DNA of 64,000 nt, from assembly GCA_023512835.1 (NCBI GenBank), contig CM042088.1, positions 248,001 through 312,000 on the forward strand, read 5' to 3'. The translations under genes and the position numbers were made by a program. This document shows, piece by piece, positions 33,218-45,535 of this stretch. Every line of letters begins with the position of its first letter. Position 1 is the stretch's first letter. This DNA comes from Taxillus chinensis. Its lineage: Eukaryota; Streptophyta; Magnoliopsida; Santalales; Loranthaceae. The notes beneath the pieces were generated by a model that worked only from the letters and a program-made list of their open reading frames with translations, ran no database searches and had not been told where the DNA came from.

Positions 33218-34142
33218 AAGTGCACGAAGGAGAATGCGGTTCACACGTAAATGGACATGCATTAACAAGACAAATCATGTGAATGGGCTATTATTGGGTC
33301 ACCATGGAAAAGGATTGCATTGAATATGTGCCCAAATGCCTCAAGTGTCAAATTTATGGCGATAAAATCCAAGTACCGCCATCTAGACTGCATGTGATGG
33401 TTTCCCCGTGGCCGTTTTCACTTTGGGGCATTGATGTGATCGGACCGATATCTCCGAAAGCATCCAATAGTCATTGTTTCATTTTAGTGGCCATCGATTA
33501 CTTTACCAAGTGGGTAGAAGTAGCGTCATATGCCAACGTCACACAAGCTGTGGTACTTTGATTTATGCGGAATAACATCATATACCACTATAGACTTCCT
33601 GAGCAGATCATAACAGACAATGCTGCCAATCTAAACAGTCGGATGATGGGTAAGTTGTGCGAAACATACAAAATCTATCACCGCAACTCGACCCCCTATC
33701 GCCCAAAGATGAATGAAGTAGTTGAAGCAGCTAATAAGAACATCAAGAACATTATCAAAAAGATGATGGAAACATACAAAGATTGGCATGAGAAGCTACC
33801 ATATGCTTTGCATGCTTACCGCACCTCGGTACGAACATCAACTGGGGCAACTCCGTTTTCATTGGTTTATGGTATGCAGGCAGTCTTACCTGTCGAAGTG
33901 GAGATATCTTCCCTTCGAGTACTCAAGGATACTCAGCTCGAAGAAGCAGAATGGGCCCAAAGTTGTTATGAGCAGTTGAACTTAATTGAAGGCAAATGCT
34001 TGGCAACTGTTTGCAGAGGACAGCTATATCAACAAAAAATGATGAACAACTACAACAAAAAGGTGAAGCCTAGAAGCTTTCAAGCGGGTGACCTCTTCCT
34101 CAAGAAGATCTTACCAATCCAACACAGCCATAAAGGCAAGTG
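33218..34142 (+). pseudogene. Tat-II integrase (zinc finger, DDE core)
   Basis: Reads HEGECGSHVNGHALTRQIM, stop, MGYYWVTMEKDCIEYVPKCL then KCQIYGDKIQVPP, LWGIDVIGPISPKAS (catalytic Asp), a stop after QAVVL at 33562-33564, PEQIITDNAANLN (second Asp), MNEVVEAANKNIKNI (catalytic Glu), WHEKLPYALHAYRTSVRTS and KKILPIQHSHKG. Both stops are TGA where Tat-I or the family has Arg, as expected of CGA-to-TGA deamination. Copia-A interrupts the Gly-Lys-Trp codons near the C-terminus. Confidence 0.9.
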
Positions 34143-35702
34143 TGTAGGTCCTAAAGTGAGTCTAGAGGAGGGGGTGAATAGACTCTCTTCGTCTGTGGAA
34201 GCTAGACTCTTAGCTGGTTTTGGATTTATCAATGGATAACTACGTGAAAGTATTGATGGAGAAGACGAAAGTAGTAATGTGAGTGAAATGTGGGTAATTA
34301 ACTATCAAACAAATCTGAGATGTAATAAATGTTCCTTATATTCAGATCTCAGATATGCAAGGAATGGTCTGTGATAGTTTGGATTGTGGAAGACAACACT
34401 GAGATTAGACTCTATGATTGTGCGGGATCTTGGATAAACAAGAGTATATGATGGATCGAAAGGTTTGGTCTTTATCTTGGTTCAACTCGTCACACAACAC
34501 TTCATAGTTCTTTCTCTCGGAGTCTCTCTCTCTAGCGTTGGAACTCTTCTCTCATAATTCTGCAAAAGATTATTATCTTAAGGTGTGTCAGAATCCTTTG
34601 TTTTGTGTTCTGTGTATTCCACGCTTTCAGAGAAAGAGGTTAACTCCTCTTTTTGTCGTTAAGTGTGAGAGAGATATATACTTTAAGTTTAGATTGCTGT
34701 GTGCCTAGTTGTCCATCCGACAGACCGACTTCCCGCCACTGGATATGCGGGATGTCAGGGGATGGGTTGATCTGCTCTAATTTGAAGATCTGTTGCCCAT
34801 GCTGCGCAATTGCATGCCCATACTTGCGTAGTCAATCTTGGCTGTTCATCCGTGAAAAGTGGTTGATTGCAATTAATGTGGCATTAACTGCACTCCAACT
34901 GCTCGAGACGGTGCAAGTTTACTATACAAACCTTAGTTGAAGATATCGCTAAGTGGATATGCTTACAATTTTAAGTATGCCTTGAAGGTGGGTGCCTCGT
35001 AGGTTTAATGACTCGAAGGTTTCGGTTAGAGCCTGTTGAGGTTGCGGAAGTTTACTTTAGGCTTTTCAGTGTTGATATCTTCGAGTCTACGACTCACATA
35101 TCTTCGAGTCTCCGAGGCTAGAGTTCGAGTTAGATTACGTCTGTGGTGTCACTCTCTTAACTATAAGTTTGCGACTCTGCGAGTCTACGACTATCCTAAT
35201 GGCTCTTAGAGTGACTTCTTTGAAGTACACGTAATCTACCCGTGGTTATAGCTGCGAGTCTACGACCCTAGCTCTGCGGATGTACGACCTTTGGGTTTCT
35301 CAGCTTATTTTACTTGACTAAGAGGCTCTTCGACTCTGCGAGTCTTCGACCTTGAAAACCTTCAACTCTACGAGTCTTAGACTTTACATTTCTTCCTTAG
35401 CCTTTTGCATTTGCTCATGTACTGAGTTTCCGTATTCTACGAGTCTTCGACTCTATAGCTACGACCCTTCAGCTATTACTTTCTACCTTCATGATCTTCA
35501 AGTTTGTGATGTGTCTGATAAGTTCCTTAAATTACCTGTATCCCTTGAGTCTACGACTCTACGACTCTCGAGTTATAGTTTCATTTTAGTTGGTCAGTCT
35601 TTTTGGCTTCGACTCTTCGATCTTCTACCTACGAGTCTGCGAGTCCTATTTTCTTAACAGTGTTCTAAGGTTCCACTCTACGACCCTGGAGTCTACAAGT
35701 CT
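34143..35702 (-). repeat. Copia-A 3' LTR, first part
   Basis: Starts TGTAGGTCCTAAAGTGAG. Interrupted at 35702 by a Tat solo LTR and resumes at 40666. The rejoined LTR is about 1944 bp against 1951 bp for the other LTR. Contains the GACTC/GAGTC minisatellite from 35080. Confidence 0.94.
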
Positions 35703-35757
35703 TGTCATCACTGGTTTTCATCCGGGCCCTTTTGGGGTGGGCTCAAACTAGGCCAAT

Positions 35758-37592
35758 TGTCACGCCCCAAATTCCTTCCCCCCTGGAAATGGGTAATGAC
35801 TACCCATGCCCGCACACGAAGGGTCAAGGGTTCGGTGTAAACACCAAAGTGAGGACACCTACCGCGGGTGCTGTCCTATCCCTGTATCACAAGTTAACAT
35901 GCCAAGGGGCATGTACCTATTTCCATGCCTAGCACACCACCACAATACACATAGATACATTATTCATAACACAATACATCAATTACATTGCTCAGAGGCT
36001 TCAAGCCCTCTTACAAACCACTAGGGAACAAGCTCCCATCAATATAACCAGGATACACAGTTTAGAGAAATAGAATCTCAAATACAACAAAACAACCAAA
36101 TGTATATATATATATATATATAAGGCCATACAACCCCAGCGGCCTACCAACTCAGCTCTTCCGCCTATCGCCTGCTAGGTCCTGCAAAGAACAGTTCATA
36201 GGAGGGGTGAGCACACCACAGCTCAATAGAGATCAAGTCTCCCCAGTCCCATCCCACTCTAAAACTATGCATGTCAAGTGGATGCAAGTGCTCGTGTAGT
36301 GACTTAAGCTAAAACAATAACCATCACCCAATAAACACACCTCATACCTCTACCTGCACAGGAGGGCAGAGGACACCCCACCACCACGGCGACGTGACAT
36401 ACCACACCAGGCAAATGTGAATCTCATCTCAAGGGGTACAATATAATGACTGTCCCATACTCTGCTCAATCCCCGTGTTTCTGGGGTTCTCATCTCAACT
36501 CCCCACGTTTCTGGGGTCCTCAACATATACATTTCAACATATACAACTCAACAATCTCAACTCAATAAACATAACTCAACAAACACAGTACAAACATGCA
36601 ACTCATTTAGCATACAAAAACTCATCTCAGAATGCAAAACAACAGATAGTCTTAGAATAATCAAATCATTACACATAACATCACCTAACTCCTCATGGTC
36701 CCTAAAGTCCACACATTTCTCACACTCATAGTCTAGATTATAAAAAACCTTCCAAAGGAAGCTTATCCACCTCAAGAGGAGCCCAAAACAAGCTGCACGT
36801 GACAACCTATTGTCGCAGGCAGAGGCAAATTAACTCAGAACATCATTCTAACCATCCTAGAATGTTCAGGGATGATTTTTAGCCAAAAATAAGGTTGCAC
36901 GTGAAAAGGTCATTCTCAAGTGCAGGGGTATTTCAACTCAGATGCCTCTAAGGAAGCTCCACCTAAAATTTTGGGCAATTTGGAGCAAGAATGAATCTGC
37001 AAGTGAAAAAGCATTCTCACGTGCAGACTCCAAAACCTTCCTTTTGTCATTTTAATCAGTTTTCCCTAAAGGACCAACCTCAAATTCGTTTTAGTTTAGG
37101 AGTTATTAAGATTCTAAGTCCGTAAATAGGGTCTAAATCCAACTATGGCCTCACCCTCATTTGATTTCCCAATACCAGAGGCCTTAGCCAAACCAGATAT
37201 AGGGTTTTCTCAAAAATTTTCATCTAAATAATCTCAAGACAATGGGTATACAAATGACCACTAACCCAAAAGCATAAATAATCTCACGGGGAAATTCAGA
37301 AAACTCAGACAAAAACCCCAGATCATCCATAGGCTCTAGGTAAAATTTAGAAACTCTATATATATTAAAAATCTCTTCTCAACATCCCAGATCATCACAT
37401 AAATTTTGTTTTCTAGAATATGTAAGAGAGAGACGGCAAAGAGACAAACTTGAAATCCCTACCTCAGAAGTGTTGCAGAAAAGAATTGAGGAAAAGAACG
37501 GAACGATTTGTATCCTTGCTACCTCAACGCCTCCGGCCTCCCGTTGTCTGTAGGAAATCCTTGATCGTTAGAAATTCCTCCACTCTGGATCG

Positions 37593-37656
<64 letters not shown>

Positions 37657-38065
37657 GTGTGTGTGTGACGGCTGCAGGGAAGGTAGGGTTTAGTTTTCCT
37701 TTTCTTTTCTTCTATTTTCTTTCTTTTTATTATTTTGTTTTTAATAGAAGCCCAAGACCAAATGCAGCCTAATGGTGGTTAAGTAAACCCAAGAAGAAAG
37801 GCAAAATAGCCCACTCTCTCTTGTTAGGTTTTCCCTTAAAGGGAGACCCAAAGCTCAAAATACAAACCTAGGTAATTGAAAAGGGAATATAAAATTATTT
37901 GTGAAATCCCGAATATACCCCTTAGGGCCTCAAATCCCAAATTTAGTCCAAGTACAGTCAAAATTCTCCATTTGCTGAGCACATCATTGTGTTGATATTC
38001 ATTTGTTAAAATAAGGTCTCTAACTCAAGGCTATCTCCAAGGCCCCTCAAATACGGGTCCTTACA
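35758..38065 (-). repeat. Solo LTR, divergent member of the TGTCACGCCCC family
   Basis: 2308 bp, TGTCACGCCCCAAATTCC to ACGGGTCCTTACA. Flanks CCAAT (35753-35757) and CCAAC (38066-38070) are a TSD with one change. It lacks the twin palindromes and hairpin found in the other copies, so it is another subfamily. Contains a (CT)n tract and short CACGTG motifs. Confidence 0.9.
37597..37654. repeat. (CT)n microsatellite
   Basis: About 58 bases of CT repeat in the transcribed leader region of the solo LTR. Shorter CT tracts occupy the same place in the related LTRs (43554, 53112; GA at 61180). Confidence 0.97.
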
Positions 38066-39957
38066 CCAACGGTGAGAAATTTAGAGTCGCCACCAACTAT
38101 TTTTGGGGTACAGTTGGATACCCTCTATTTTGAGTAGTTTAAAGGTGTGGTCTGCGTCATCAGAGAAGGGTTCGGGAGTTGGTTACGTGTAGGGAAGGAT
38201 TAGCACCCCTACAGTGTCCTTTCGGTATCTATTTTCGGAGGAGGAGGTTTTCTATTTATTTGCACTGCCGTGATTTGGTTGAGGCACTATTGTTTTCCTA
38301 GAAAGTCTATGCTTTTTATTTTTCAAAGTTATGGTTAAAATTGATTTACCCTAAATCTCTAAAGGGAATCCTAAAAATCTTGTTTTTGCTTTTTTTATTT
38401 GAGGTGGAAAATGAAATCCTACGATTTTGTTTTTGTTTTGTTTTGTTTTGTTTTTTTGTTTTTTTTGTTTGGAAGACATTTTGGAAAACATTTTATTAAA
38501 ACATTTTCAAAACATTTTATTGAATACATTTTGAAAACATTTTATTGCAAAACGTTTTTGTTTTGTTTTTTTTTTTTTGCTTGTTTGTTTTTTAAGGAGA
38601 CATTTTTGAAAACCTTTTGAAAACCTTTTATTGAAAACGTTTTGGAAAACGTTTTGTTTTTTTTGTTTGTTCTTTTTTTTTTAGAATTGACCATATCAAA
38701 GTACATGCATATCAAAATAAAACGTGAATTGTGTGATCGTGACATACAAAAATAACATAGAAAAACAAAACCACCCTCTCCCTTTTTCTTTTTCTTTTTT
38801 TCTTGTTTTCTCCTTTTCGTTTTCATTCCTCTCTTTGCTCTCTCTTTTTCTTACTATTCTTTACATATTACAACATACAATATATACAGAAAAAAAAAGA
38901 AATACAAGGAAAATACAACAAATGTCAACAACATAAAAAGGAAAACACAACACATAACAACAGCTGAAAAAAAAAGAAAAAAAATATACGGGAAAAGACT
39001 AAGAAATTACATCAAATATAAAGATAAATAAGCTAAGAAATAATAAATGATAGAAATCAGCTAGGATTATAGAACCGACTTTAGAGCTTCGAACACCGGA
39101 CTGTTGTCTGAATCCTGTCCACGCCGATAGTCGCCCGCTCAAATTACCAAATCACCAAGTTCCAATAGCGCAAATGGCAAAAATCAGTTGGGATTTTGAT
39201 TTGGAGATTGCAGTGATGTGTGGAGATGAGAGAAGAAGAAAAGCAAAAATATATATATATATATATATATATATTCTGGGTTTTGGGTAGAAAACTTGGG
39301 AAAGGAGGATGATGTATATTTTTTGGGATTAAGATTTTTTTTGTGGCTGGAATTGAGGAGAGTGGGTGTAAGGAATAGGGAATGAAAACGAATTGGTGTT
39401 TTTTGTGATGAAAACGTAGAAAGAGAGGGCTGAAACTGGAGTTGTTGTTTTTTTTCTTTTCTGGGAAAAAGAGAGCTGTAAGAGGTATTAGGGAAAAAGG
39501 ATTTAGAAAGAATGGGCGATTTTTGATTGCAAAATAGCAGGAAGTTGTTGTTTTTTTGAATGCAGTAATTGGGCGAATTTGAGATAGAATGGCAGCAAAT
39601 CAAAAATGGATTTTTTTCTTTTTGGGCGTAATCTCTATTCTCTGGGTCTGAACTCTCTTCTTTTTCTATGGGCCTGAACTAGTTTTAAAGGGCTGGCTCA
39701 ATTTGGTTGGACTGTCATTATTATGCATTTATTGCTCCATTATGAATGATAGCATTTTTAATGGCAAGATTCTAGCTTTTGTCTAGTGGTTGGATGACCT
39801 GTGCGTGAAATAAGGGAGCTTGTGATTGCCTTTTCATTTTTTTATGAGCACATGTGACAGACAGGTGTTGAAAAGCATCTCTGACAGTTGACCAGCTGCT
39901 AAAAACACGTCTCGTGACTATACAGGAAAGAGCCCGCGGAAATACAGCCAAACAGCG

Positions 39958-40195
39958 AAGGTCAACGGTCAAAGGGTCGAAGTGTCGGCAGGGTCAAAGG
40001 TCAATGGTCAATGGGTCGAAGGTTAACGGGTTGAAGGTCAGTGGGTCGAAGGTCGATGGGTCGAAGCTTCGAATCTTCGAGGCTTCGAGGCTTCTAGTGT
40101 TCGAGGCTTCGAGGCTTCAGGGCTTCGAAGCTCCGAGTCTTCGAGGCTTAAGGGCTTCGAGGTTTCGAGGCTTCAAGGCTTCGAGTCTTCAGAAC
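39958..40195. repeat. Tat LTR repeats: GGTCAA (W-box-like) cluster and TTCGAGGC minisatellite
   Basis: 39958-40060 holds repeated GGTCAA/GGTCGAAGG units. GGTCAA is the complement of TTGACC, the W-box recognised by WRKY factors. 40060-40195 is a CTTCGAGGCTTCGAGG minisatellite. The inverted equivalent is at 50757-51175. Confidence 0.7.
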
Positions 40196-40665
40196 TTTTA
40201 ATTACCTTTTTACCCTCACCTAAGATGCCAAAATGGATGACCTTTTGAAGATTTTTTGGGAAGACTCGTATTACCTAAATAGACATTTTGGAGAATTTCG
40301 CATAATCACTTTTCGGGCAATTTGACCAGGGGCATTGACCATCTTTTGGCAAAGTTGACTTCTTCCAAAAAAAATTGTTTTGGCCATAACTTCTTCATTT
40401 TAAATCAGAATTGAGCTCGGTCAAGTGCATTAGTCTCCAAATTTCGTCATCTATCACCTGGCATTGGTCTTGGGACACTTTAGGGGCTTGCAACAGAAGT
40501 TATCAATTTTGGGCTTCCCCTGTTCGTGTTAATGCATCCATTTTGTGCAAATTGCGGGGAATCTCTAAGGACCTATTCAACAAGATAAACGGCTCGGGCA
40601 AAATGGTATATACATCAAATGGGGTTAGTATGTCCAACCCGGACAAAATGGGATCTAACAAGTCT

Positions 40666-41049
40666 ACTTTCCGTTCTGTTAATTGACTCAGGCACTCTAA
40701 GGGACTCTACAACTCTACGAGCTTCGAGTCTTCAAGTCATTTAAAGTTGGTTACTGTTCTTTAGAATTCTTCGAGTCTCTGAATTTATTTACGCTTGCAG
40801 TAACTCTCTCTTTTTTTGCACTTTGACTCTACGACCTTCGACCCTGGATCTACGAGTCGCAGTGTGTTCTGTCATATTTTTTTACTTCGAGTCTCCAGAC
40901 CCTACGAGTCTACGAGCCTCTCGCCAATATGTCCTGTGATAGGTCTATTTCTACGAACTTCGACTCTTCGACCCTACGACCTTCAGATCTTCGAGTCTCC
41001 AGACTTAGACTGTATTTTGGCAGCTTCATCAAATCCTATATTTCCAACA
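40666..41049 (-). repeat. Copia-A 3' LTR, second part
   Basis: Completes the LTR after the Tat solo LTR and ends ATATTTCCAACA at 41049. Contains the rest of the GACTC minisatellite. Confidence 0.93.
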
Positions 41050-41066
41050 ATCTCCCCCTATTTAAT
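41050..41066 (-). other. Polypurine tract of Copia-A
   Basis: The minus strand reads AAATAGGGGGAGAT immediately before the LTR start TGTTGGAAATATAGG. Confidence 0.9.
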
Positions 41067-41453
41067 GTAAGCTGACAATTGGTGAAAAACATGAAGTGTA
41101 AGACTACGAGTTTGATAGGCAGTTTAAAGTTAACAGATAAATCTCTTTGTATGATAAAAATTTGGGGAGATTAAAATTAAGAAAATGCACACACACTCCT
41201 CTGCCCCATAGTCATGAAGCGTCGTAGCTGCCTCCCTTCGAAGATAACTCCTCCTACGACCTTGCTCCCCATGAGACACACTCCCCCTTTCTGGGGTGAG
41301 GAACAAGCACCAAAACACATGGGAGCAACACAAGAAAGTAGAGGACAGTAGGCAGCATAACAAAGAGATAAAGAAGAAGTAACTAAGAGAAAGAAAGTAC
41401 ATAGAAAGAGGAAATAAGAAGACCAGTGTACAAGTAAATAGAGTATAAGACAG
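41067..41453 (-). other. Copia-A 3' untranslated region
   Basis: No gene seen between the polypurine tract and the stop of the Ulp1-like frame. The AG-rich part (41340-41420) gives only short frames. Confidence 0.6.
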
Positions 41454-42446
41454 TTATGGTTTAAAGTCAGAATATTTTACACTTTGCGTAAACAGAAAAA
41501 TAGTGGCTTGCTCGCGCAGGAGTTGAGGAGTAGTCAGATGTAACGAGGCGGCTCGACTACTTACACGATCGAATTCAGGCACAAGGGTAGGGAAGCCAGT
41601 GGTGGTCAGGATGCGAATATAGTTGCATACATAGAAACCTCATCTATGAGCATTATCTTGAGCAGGAATGCCTTGCTTGACTCGAGTGATCTCCATCGGT
41701 TTTGAAAGAGGATAGCCACCACATCCCTGTATGACTCACGTGAGGGTGCGATTGAATTCACGGAGTTGTTCCCGCTGGTGGAGGAGTAGAGTAGTGGGCT
41801 TGGAGTCAAAGATGACGATCCTCTGGTTCTTGAAATCGATATCGAGAAGAAACCAGTGTGGGGATGTTGATAGGTAGGGGATGAGCACATGGTCGACCTC
41901 ATTCCATGGACGGAAGGAGTTCTCATATCTGCAACCTTGAATAAACTCGATCATTGAGGCATCATCAATGAGCTGAGCCTGCATAATAGGCAAACAAAGC
42001 CCCACACGGGTATCTCGGCGGATATGGAGAGGAAGCTTTGCCTGATAGGACTTTTGGGCAAAGATGAACTGTGTCATCTCAATATTATCCATTTCTTCAC
42101 CGTCGTATAGTAAACGACATAGGTTGGGTCCAGTGAAGAATGCTTCATAGCCACAGGTCCGCGTGGTGGTGTCCCCAGCAACATAGCTATTAAAAGCGGA
42201 AAGTTCAGCTGGGATGGCTCCGGTAGTGACAGTGCATGGTGGTAGCATCATTGTTGAGGTGGAGGTAGCAGCTGGTTTAGTGGGTGAAGCTGGCATGGAG
42301 GCATCAGCCGGACTTGGATAGGTCGTGGAGGGACTAGGCTGAGTGGAGGATGAGGTTTGGCCTGGAGTAGTAGGATGCTTCTTCATGAATAGGTGTTGCA
42401 ATGGGCACATCATCATCATCATCATCAGAATCTGTAATGACAATGG
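41454..42446 (-). pseudogene. Ulp1/C48-type cysteine protease domain carried by Copia-A (catalytic Cys lost)
   Basis: C48 peptidases process SUMO or related modifiers with a His-Asp-Gln-Cys active site. One frame, ending at the stop 41454-41456, shows LLYDGEEMDNIEMTQFIFAQ, HVLIPYLSTSPHWFLLDIDF with the His codon at 41856-41858, RIVIFDSK with Asp at 41805-41807, then QDNAHR and a TGA (41640-41642) followed by GFYVCNYIRI. The Gln is at 41658-41660. Gln-x5-Cys-Gly is the family pattern, so the TGA stands exactly at the catalytic Cys. Another TGA lies at 41736-41738. The upstream part is Ser/Thr/Pro-rich. The start is lost and a frameshift separates it from the segment beyond the solo LTR. Sense agrees with the LTRs. 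Confidence 0.85.
42412..42444 (-). other. Possible SUMO-interaction motif coding stretch
   Basis: In the frame shared with 43914-44538 across the solo LTR, the codons read IVITDSDDDDD. Hydrophobic residues followed by an acidic/Ser run are the usual form of a SUMO-interaction motif. A one-base shift separates it from the Ulp1 frame. Such motifs are short and can arise by chance. Confidence 0.4.
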
Positions 42447-42451
42447 TTCTG

Positions 42452-43913
42452 TGTCACACCCCGGATTTTCAACATGAGGAAACCGGTTCGTGACTCCCCT
42501 TTACCCACCCGGTGGGCAAGGGGTTGATATGCAACATTCCACGCAAGACATCATACACATACACAACAGATATTTGCAAAGACGTAAATCGATATCTTTA
42601 TTAATTTCAAACCACAATAAACGTTTAAAACCAAACCACATGCCTTTTATTATATTCAAATCTTGTTTTCAACCTCTCCCCACTGGGGTTACATCAATTT
42701 CCTCAAAATAACAATTGAATGAAACAATAAAACAAATACAGTCTTCCACCTTGGGGTTCCACCTAGCGCCTGTAGGTTCCTAAAAGAGAACACGTCACAG
42801 AAGGAGGGGTGAGCAACCAAAGCTCAGTAGTGATCATGTCTCCCCAACCCATCCCATGCTCCTAGAATCTACATGAGGAGTGCACAAGTGCAGTGTAGTG
42901 ACAATAAGATATAAGCAGTTGATAATCCAGTCAAGCGTTAACACATAAGTCACAAGTACAACCTTTGCCACAGCCACATAGGCTAACATAAATAGTCCCA
43001 GGCTTCCACACCCACCGGGTTCCAAAACAGTCCCAGGCTTCCACAGCCACCAGGTTCCAAAGTAGTCTCAAGCTTCCACAGCCACCGGGTGTACCAACAA
43101 ACACTTAGCACACAAAGCCACACACGCATAACATCAAACACATGATTTGCATAGTTTCATAGGCATAACATCGAACACATAGCGTGCACAGATTCACAGG
43201 CTCTCAAACTTAGTCACACAGACATAAAATCAAACACCTAGCATGCATAGCCACATAGTCATAAAAACAAACACTTAGCATGCGTAATCCCCAGCCTCAC
43301 GGGCATATATACAAATATCCAAGCAAATACGCCATTGAAGGCCAACATCCATATAGGAGATCACACCTATATGGATTTACATATAGATATATATAACTAA
43401 ATAGCCAGAGAATGCCTACCACAAGACCAAAGCCCTAGGATAGGTTCAAGGAGGAACAGAACCCCTACCTCATGGATCCTTCGCGCTCCCACGCTAGATG
43501 TCGTCCACCCACGCTAGACACTCTAGCAGCAACCAGGAGCTCTCCTTCTCCCTCTCTCTCTCTCTCTCTCTCCCTGTGGCGGCTGCTAGAAAAGAAACCC
43601 TAAACCTAAAACAAGAGGGCTCCTCATCCTTATATAGACACCTCAATATCAAAACGACATAGTTTTGGTTAAGTGAAACCCAGCATCAAAACGACGTAGT
43701 TTTGATCACACAGTCTACGACCTTCCCGCATCCATACAAGACAAAATATTCACAATTCCAACATGCCCCTTTGGGAAAAGATTACTAGAATAACAAAACC
43801 AAGGTGATTGTGCAAAAACATGGCTACACGTGACAAAGACCATTGTCACGAGTAAGCTCCCAATGCCCTAAAACACGACTAACTCCTCACATCCCAAAAC
43901 ACGGGTCAATACA
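42452..43913 (-). repeat. Solo LTR, chromovirus family, TSD TTCTG
   Basis: 1462 bp, TGTCACACCCCGG to GGGTCAATACA, flanked by TTCTG at 42447-42451 and 43914-43918. Has the hairpin at 43347-43376, palindromes at 43648-43669 (with changes) and 43685-43706, and a (CT)n tract. It splits the Copia-A cargo gene. Confidence 0.95.
43347..43376 (-). other. Conserved LTR hairpin, copy 4 (compensatory change)
   Basis: Stem ATCCATATAGG / CCTATATGGAT. The third pair has changed on both arms relative to copies 1-3, keeping the stem perfect. Confidence 0.8.
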
Positions 43914-45535
43914 TTCTGTGCGCATGCTTTCGCCCACAGGAGTAAGTGGCTATTGGTGGAGGTGGTGAATAACTTGGAGTAGGCTCTACTATTTGTGTAG
44001 GATCTTCAACTGGTTCAGGTGCAGGCCTGTCTGTTGGTAGCTTGTGTGGATTTTTGACAGTTAAAGCTATCTCCCCACTGGCAAGACGATGACATTCAGA
44101 GAGAATGGCACCCATGGTTGTGTTGAGACCTTGGTATTGCCTCTGGTAAGTACCTTTTATGTTTTCACAGTGTTCCTCCAGATGTCTGAACCCATCTAAG
44201 TTTACACGCGTGAGAGACGTCATCTCTTGCTGCACCTTGTCTAGGTTATGGTTAGATAATTCTACTTGAGTGCGTACCTCTTCCATGCCTGACTCCACCG
44301 CAACAAGTCGTTCGTCAAAAGTTTGAGATACTGATGCTTTAAGGATACCCGAGGAAATTAGTTTCTCAAGGACTTTGGTTGCAACAAGATCTACCACTTC
44401 AACCATCAGAAAACGGGACTTAGACGCAGCCGTCAATGGAATAGTCATTTGGATATGGGATGCTGAATCCTCACTCACCTGAGTGGCCACTTGATGAGAT
44501 TGTGGTACAGGTGGTATAGCCATCTCAGATGCATCCACAGGTATAGAACCCTATGGTGCTGGTTCAACATCAGAGCCACTTGCCTCAGCTGCAAGTGCTT
44601 CCTGTGCTTCTTCTGGTTCCTCTGACTTAGCTGCTCAATCTATGGTCATATCATGGGGAGCTGATGGGACAGGTGTGTCCACCATGATGGGAGATGGGGC
44701 AACCATTGAAACAACTTCCACTGGGTCTCTCCTCACAAGACCCTGCTCTACTAACCAACTGATCAGATGGTCTCTATCCACCATCTACTTGCCAAAGGCA
44801 ATCCAAGCCTTCCTTAATTCAGTGGGGGTCATATGAGCCTTGGCATACTCAACATAAAAGTCTTCTAGCCCAGAATCCGCAAGAGAACTTAACAGAACAG
44901 GTGTTGTACCCCTAACCTCTGGGTTTCCTGTACCGGTGACTGCCCTCCAGCTGCAGGCTCTTTTACCTCTGCAGTATCACTGGGCCTATGAACAGGTTGA
45001 GCTTCCTCTAATGTCGGATCAGTGGGGAGACAAGTTCTGACAATATTCTCCACCACTTCAGCTATATGGACAGTTGCAGCAGATGTAGAGGATGCTCGAG
45101 AAGTCTGGGTAATAGGTGCCACTTAACGTGGTCTAGGAGCTGGGGCTCTAACAGAACTTGCAGTGTCCTCAGCAAGACTTCTCACACTTGACCCGGGCCT
45201 TTTCATAGGCTTGATCTCTAGCCAGCCATCCTCGTATATGCTCTTGAAAATAAACTTGACCGATAGTGGCACCGTGGGTCGGTGATTGAATACATTAGGG
45301 TGAAGGAACCTTAGAATTTTAGTAAGAACCAGTCCAAAGTACCCTTTCTTGCTCTTGATCATGTTCTGTAGCTGAGCTCCCCAGTCTATTCGTTTTCGTT
45401 GAAGTACACTACACATGATCTTCATCTGCTCATGGCTTGCAGAGTCATGAGTAGTCTTCTTGCACATTAGGCATTGTTCGGTGACTATGAGAGTCGCCAG
45501 TGCTTGACCGGAGAACCCAACTGTCAGGGCACAAG
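43914..45535 (-). pseudogene. Copia-A cargo gene, upstream part (unknown, coiled coil)
   Basis: Not recognised with certainty. The frame 45590-44889 reads QRKRIDWGAQLQNMIKSKKG and LSVKFIFKSIYEDGWLEI, with a stop at 45123. The style (DWG...L, then a leucine-rich stretch) resembles domains called plant transposon proteins, a weak impression. The frame 44538-43914 begins near MDASEMAIPPVPQ and has a predicted coiled coil (VESGMEEVRTQVELSNHNLD, KVQQEMTSLTRVNLDGFRHL) and a Pro-rich tail. Frames shift near 44540-44890. Position and strand suggest these are upstream parts of the same gene as the Ulp1-like domain. Confidence 0.55.

Larger units (their letters stand above)
35703..40660 (-). repeat. 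Tat-family solo LTR inside the Copia-A LTR, TSD AGTCT
   Basis: Starts TGTCATCACTGG and ends GGGATCTAACA, flanked by AGTCT at 35698-35702 and 40661-40665. Without the solo LTR nested in it (35758-38065) it is about 2645 bp, close to the Tat-II LTR (about 2642 bp). It holds the conserved block at 38083-38220, T-rich tracts of GAAAACATTTT units (38420-38690), a GTCAA/TCGAAGG repeat and a TTCGAGGC minisatellite (39958-40195). No gene is supported in it. Confidence 0.93.

Noticed and set aside
38399..38936. Phe/Lys-rich frames in T- and A-rich tracts (also 54286-54513 and 58449-58715)
   Set aside because: Products of homopolymer-rich LTR sequence. The same tract is in every Tat LTR on either strand.
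43347..43376. Hairpin as a factor-independent terminator or miniature inverted-repeat element
   Set aside because: Eukaryotic context, constant position in six LTRs, and no TSD around it. Reported instead as a leader hairpin.
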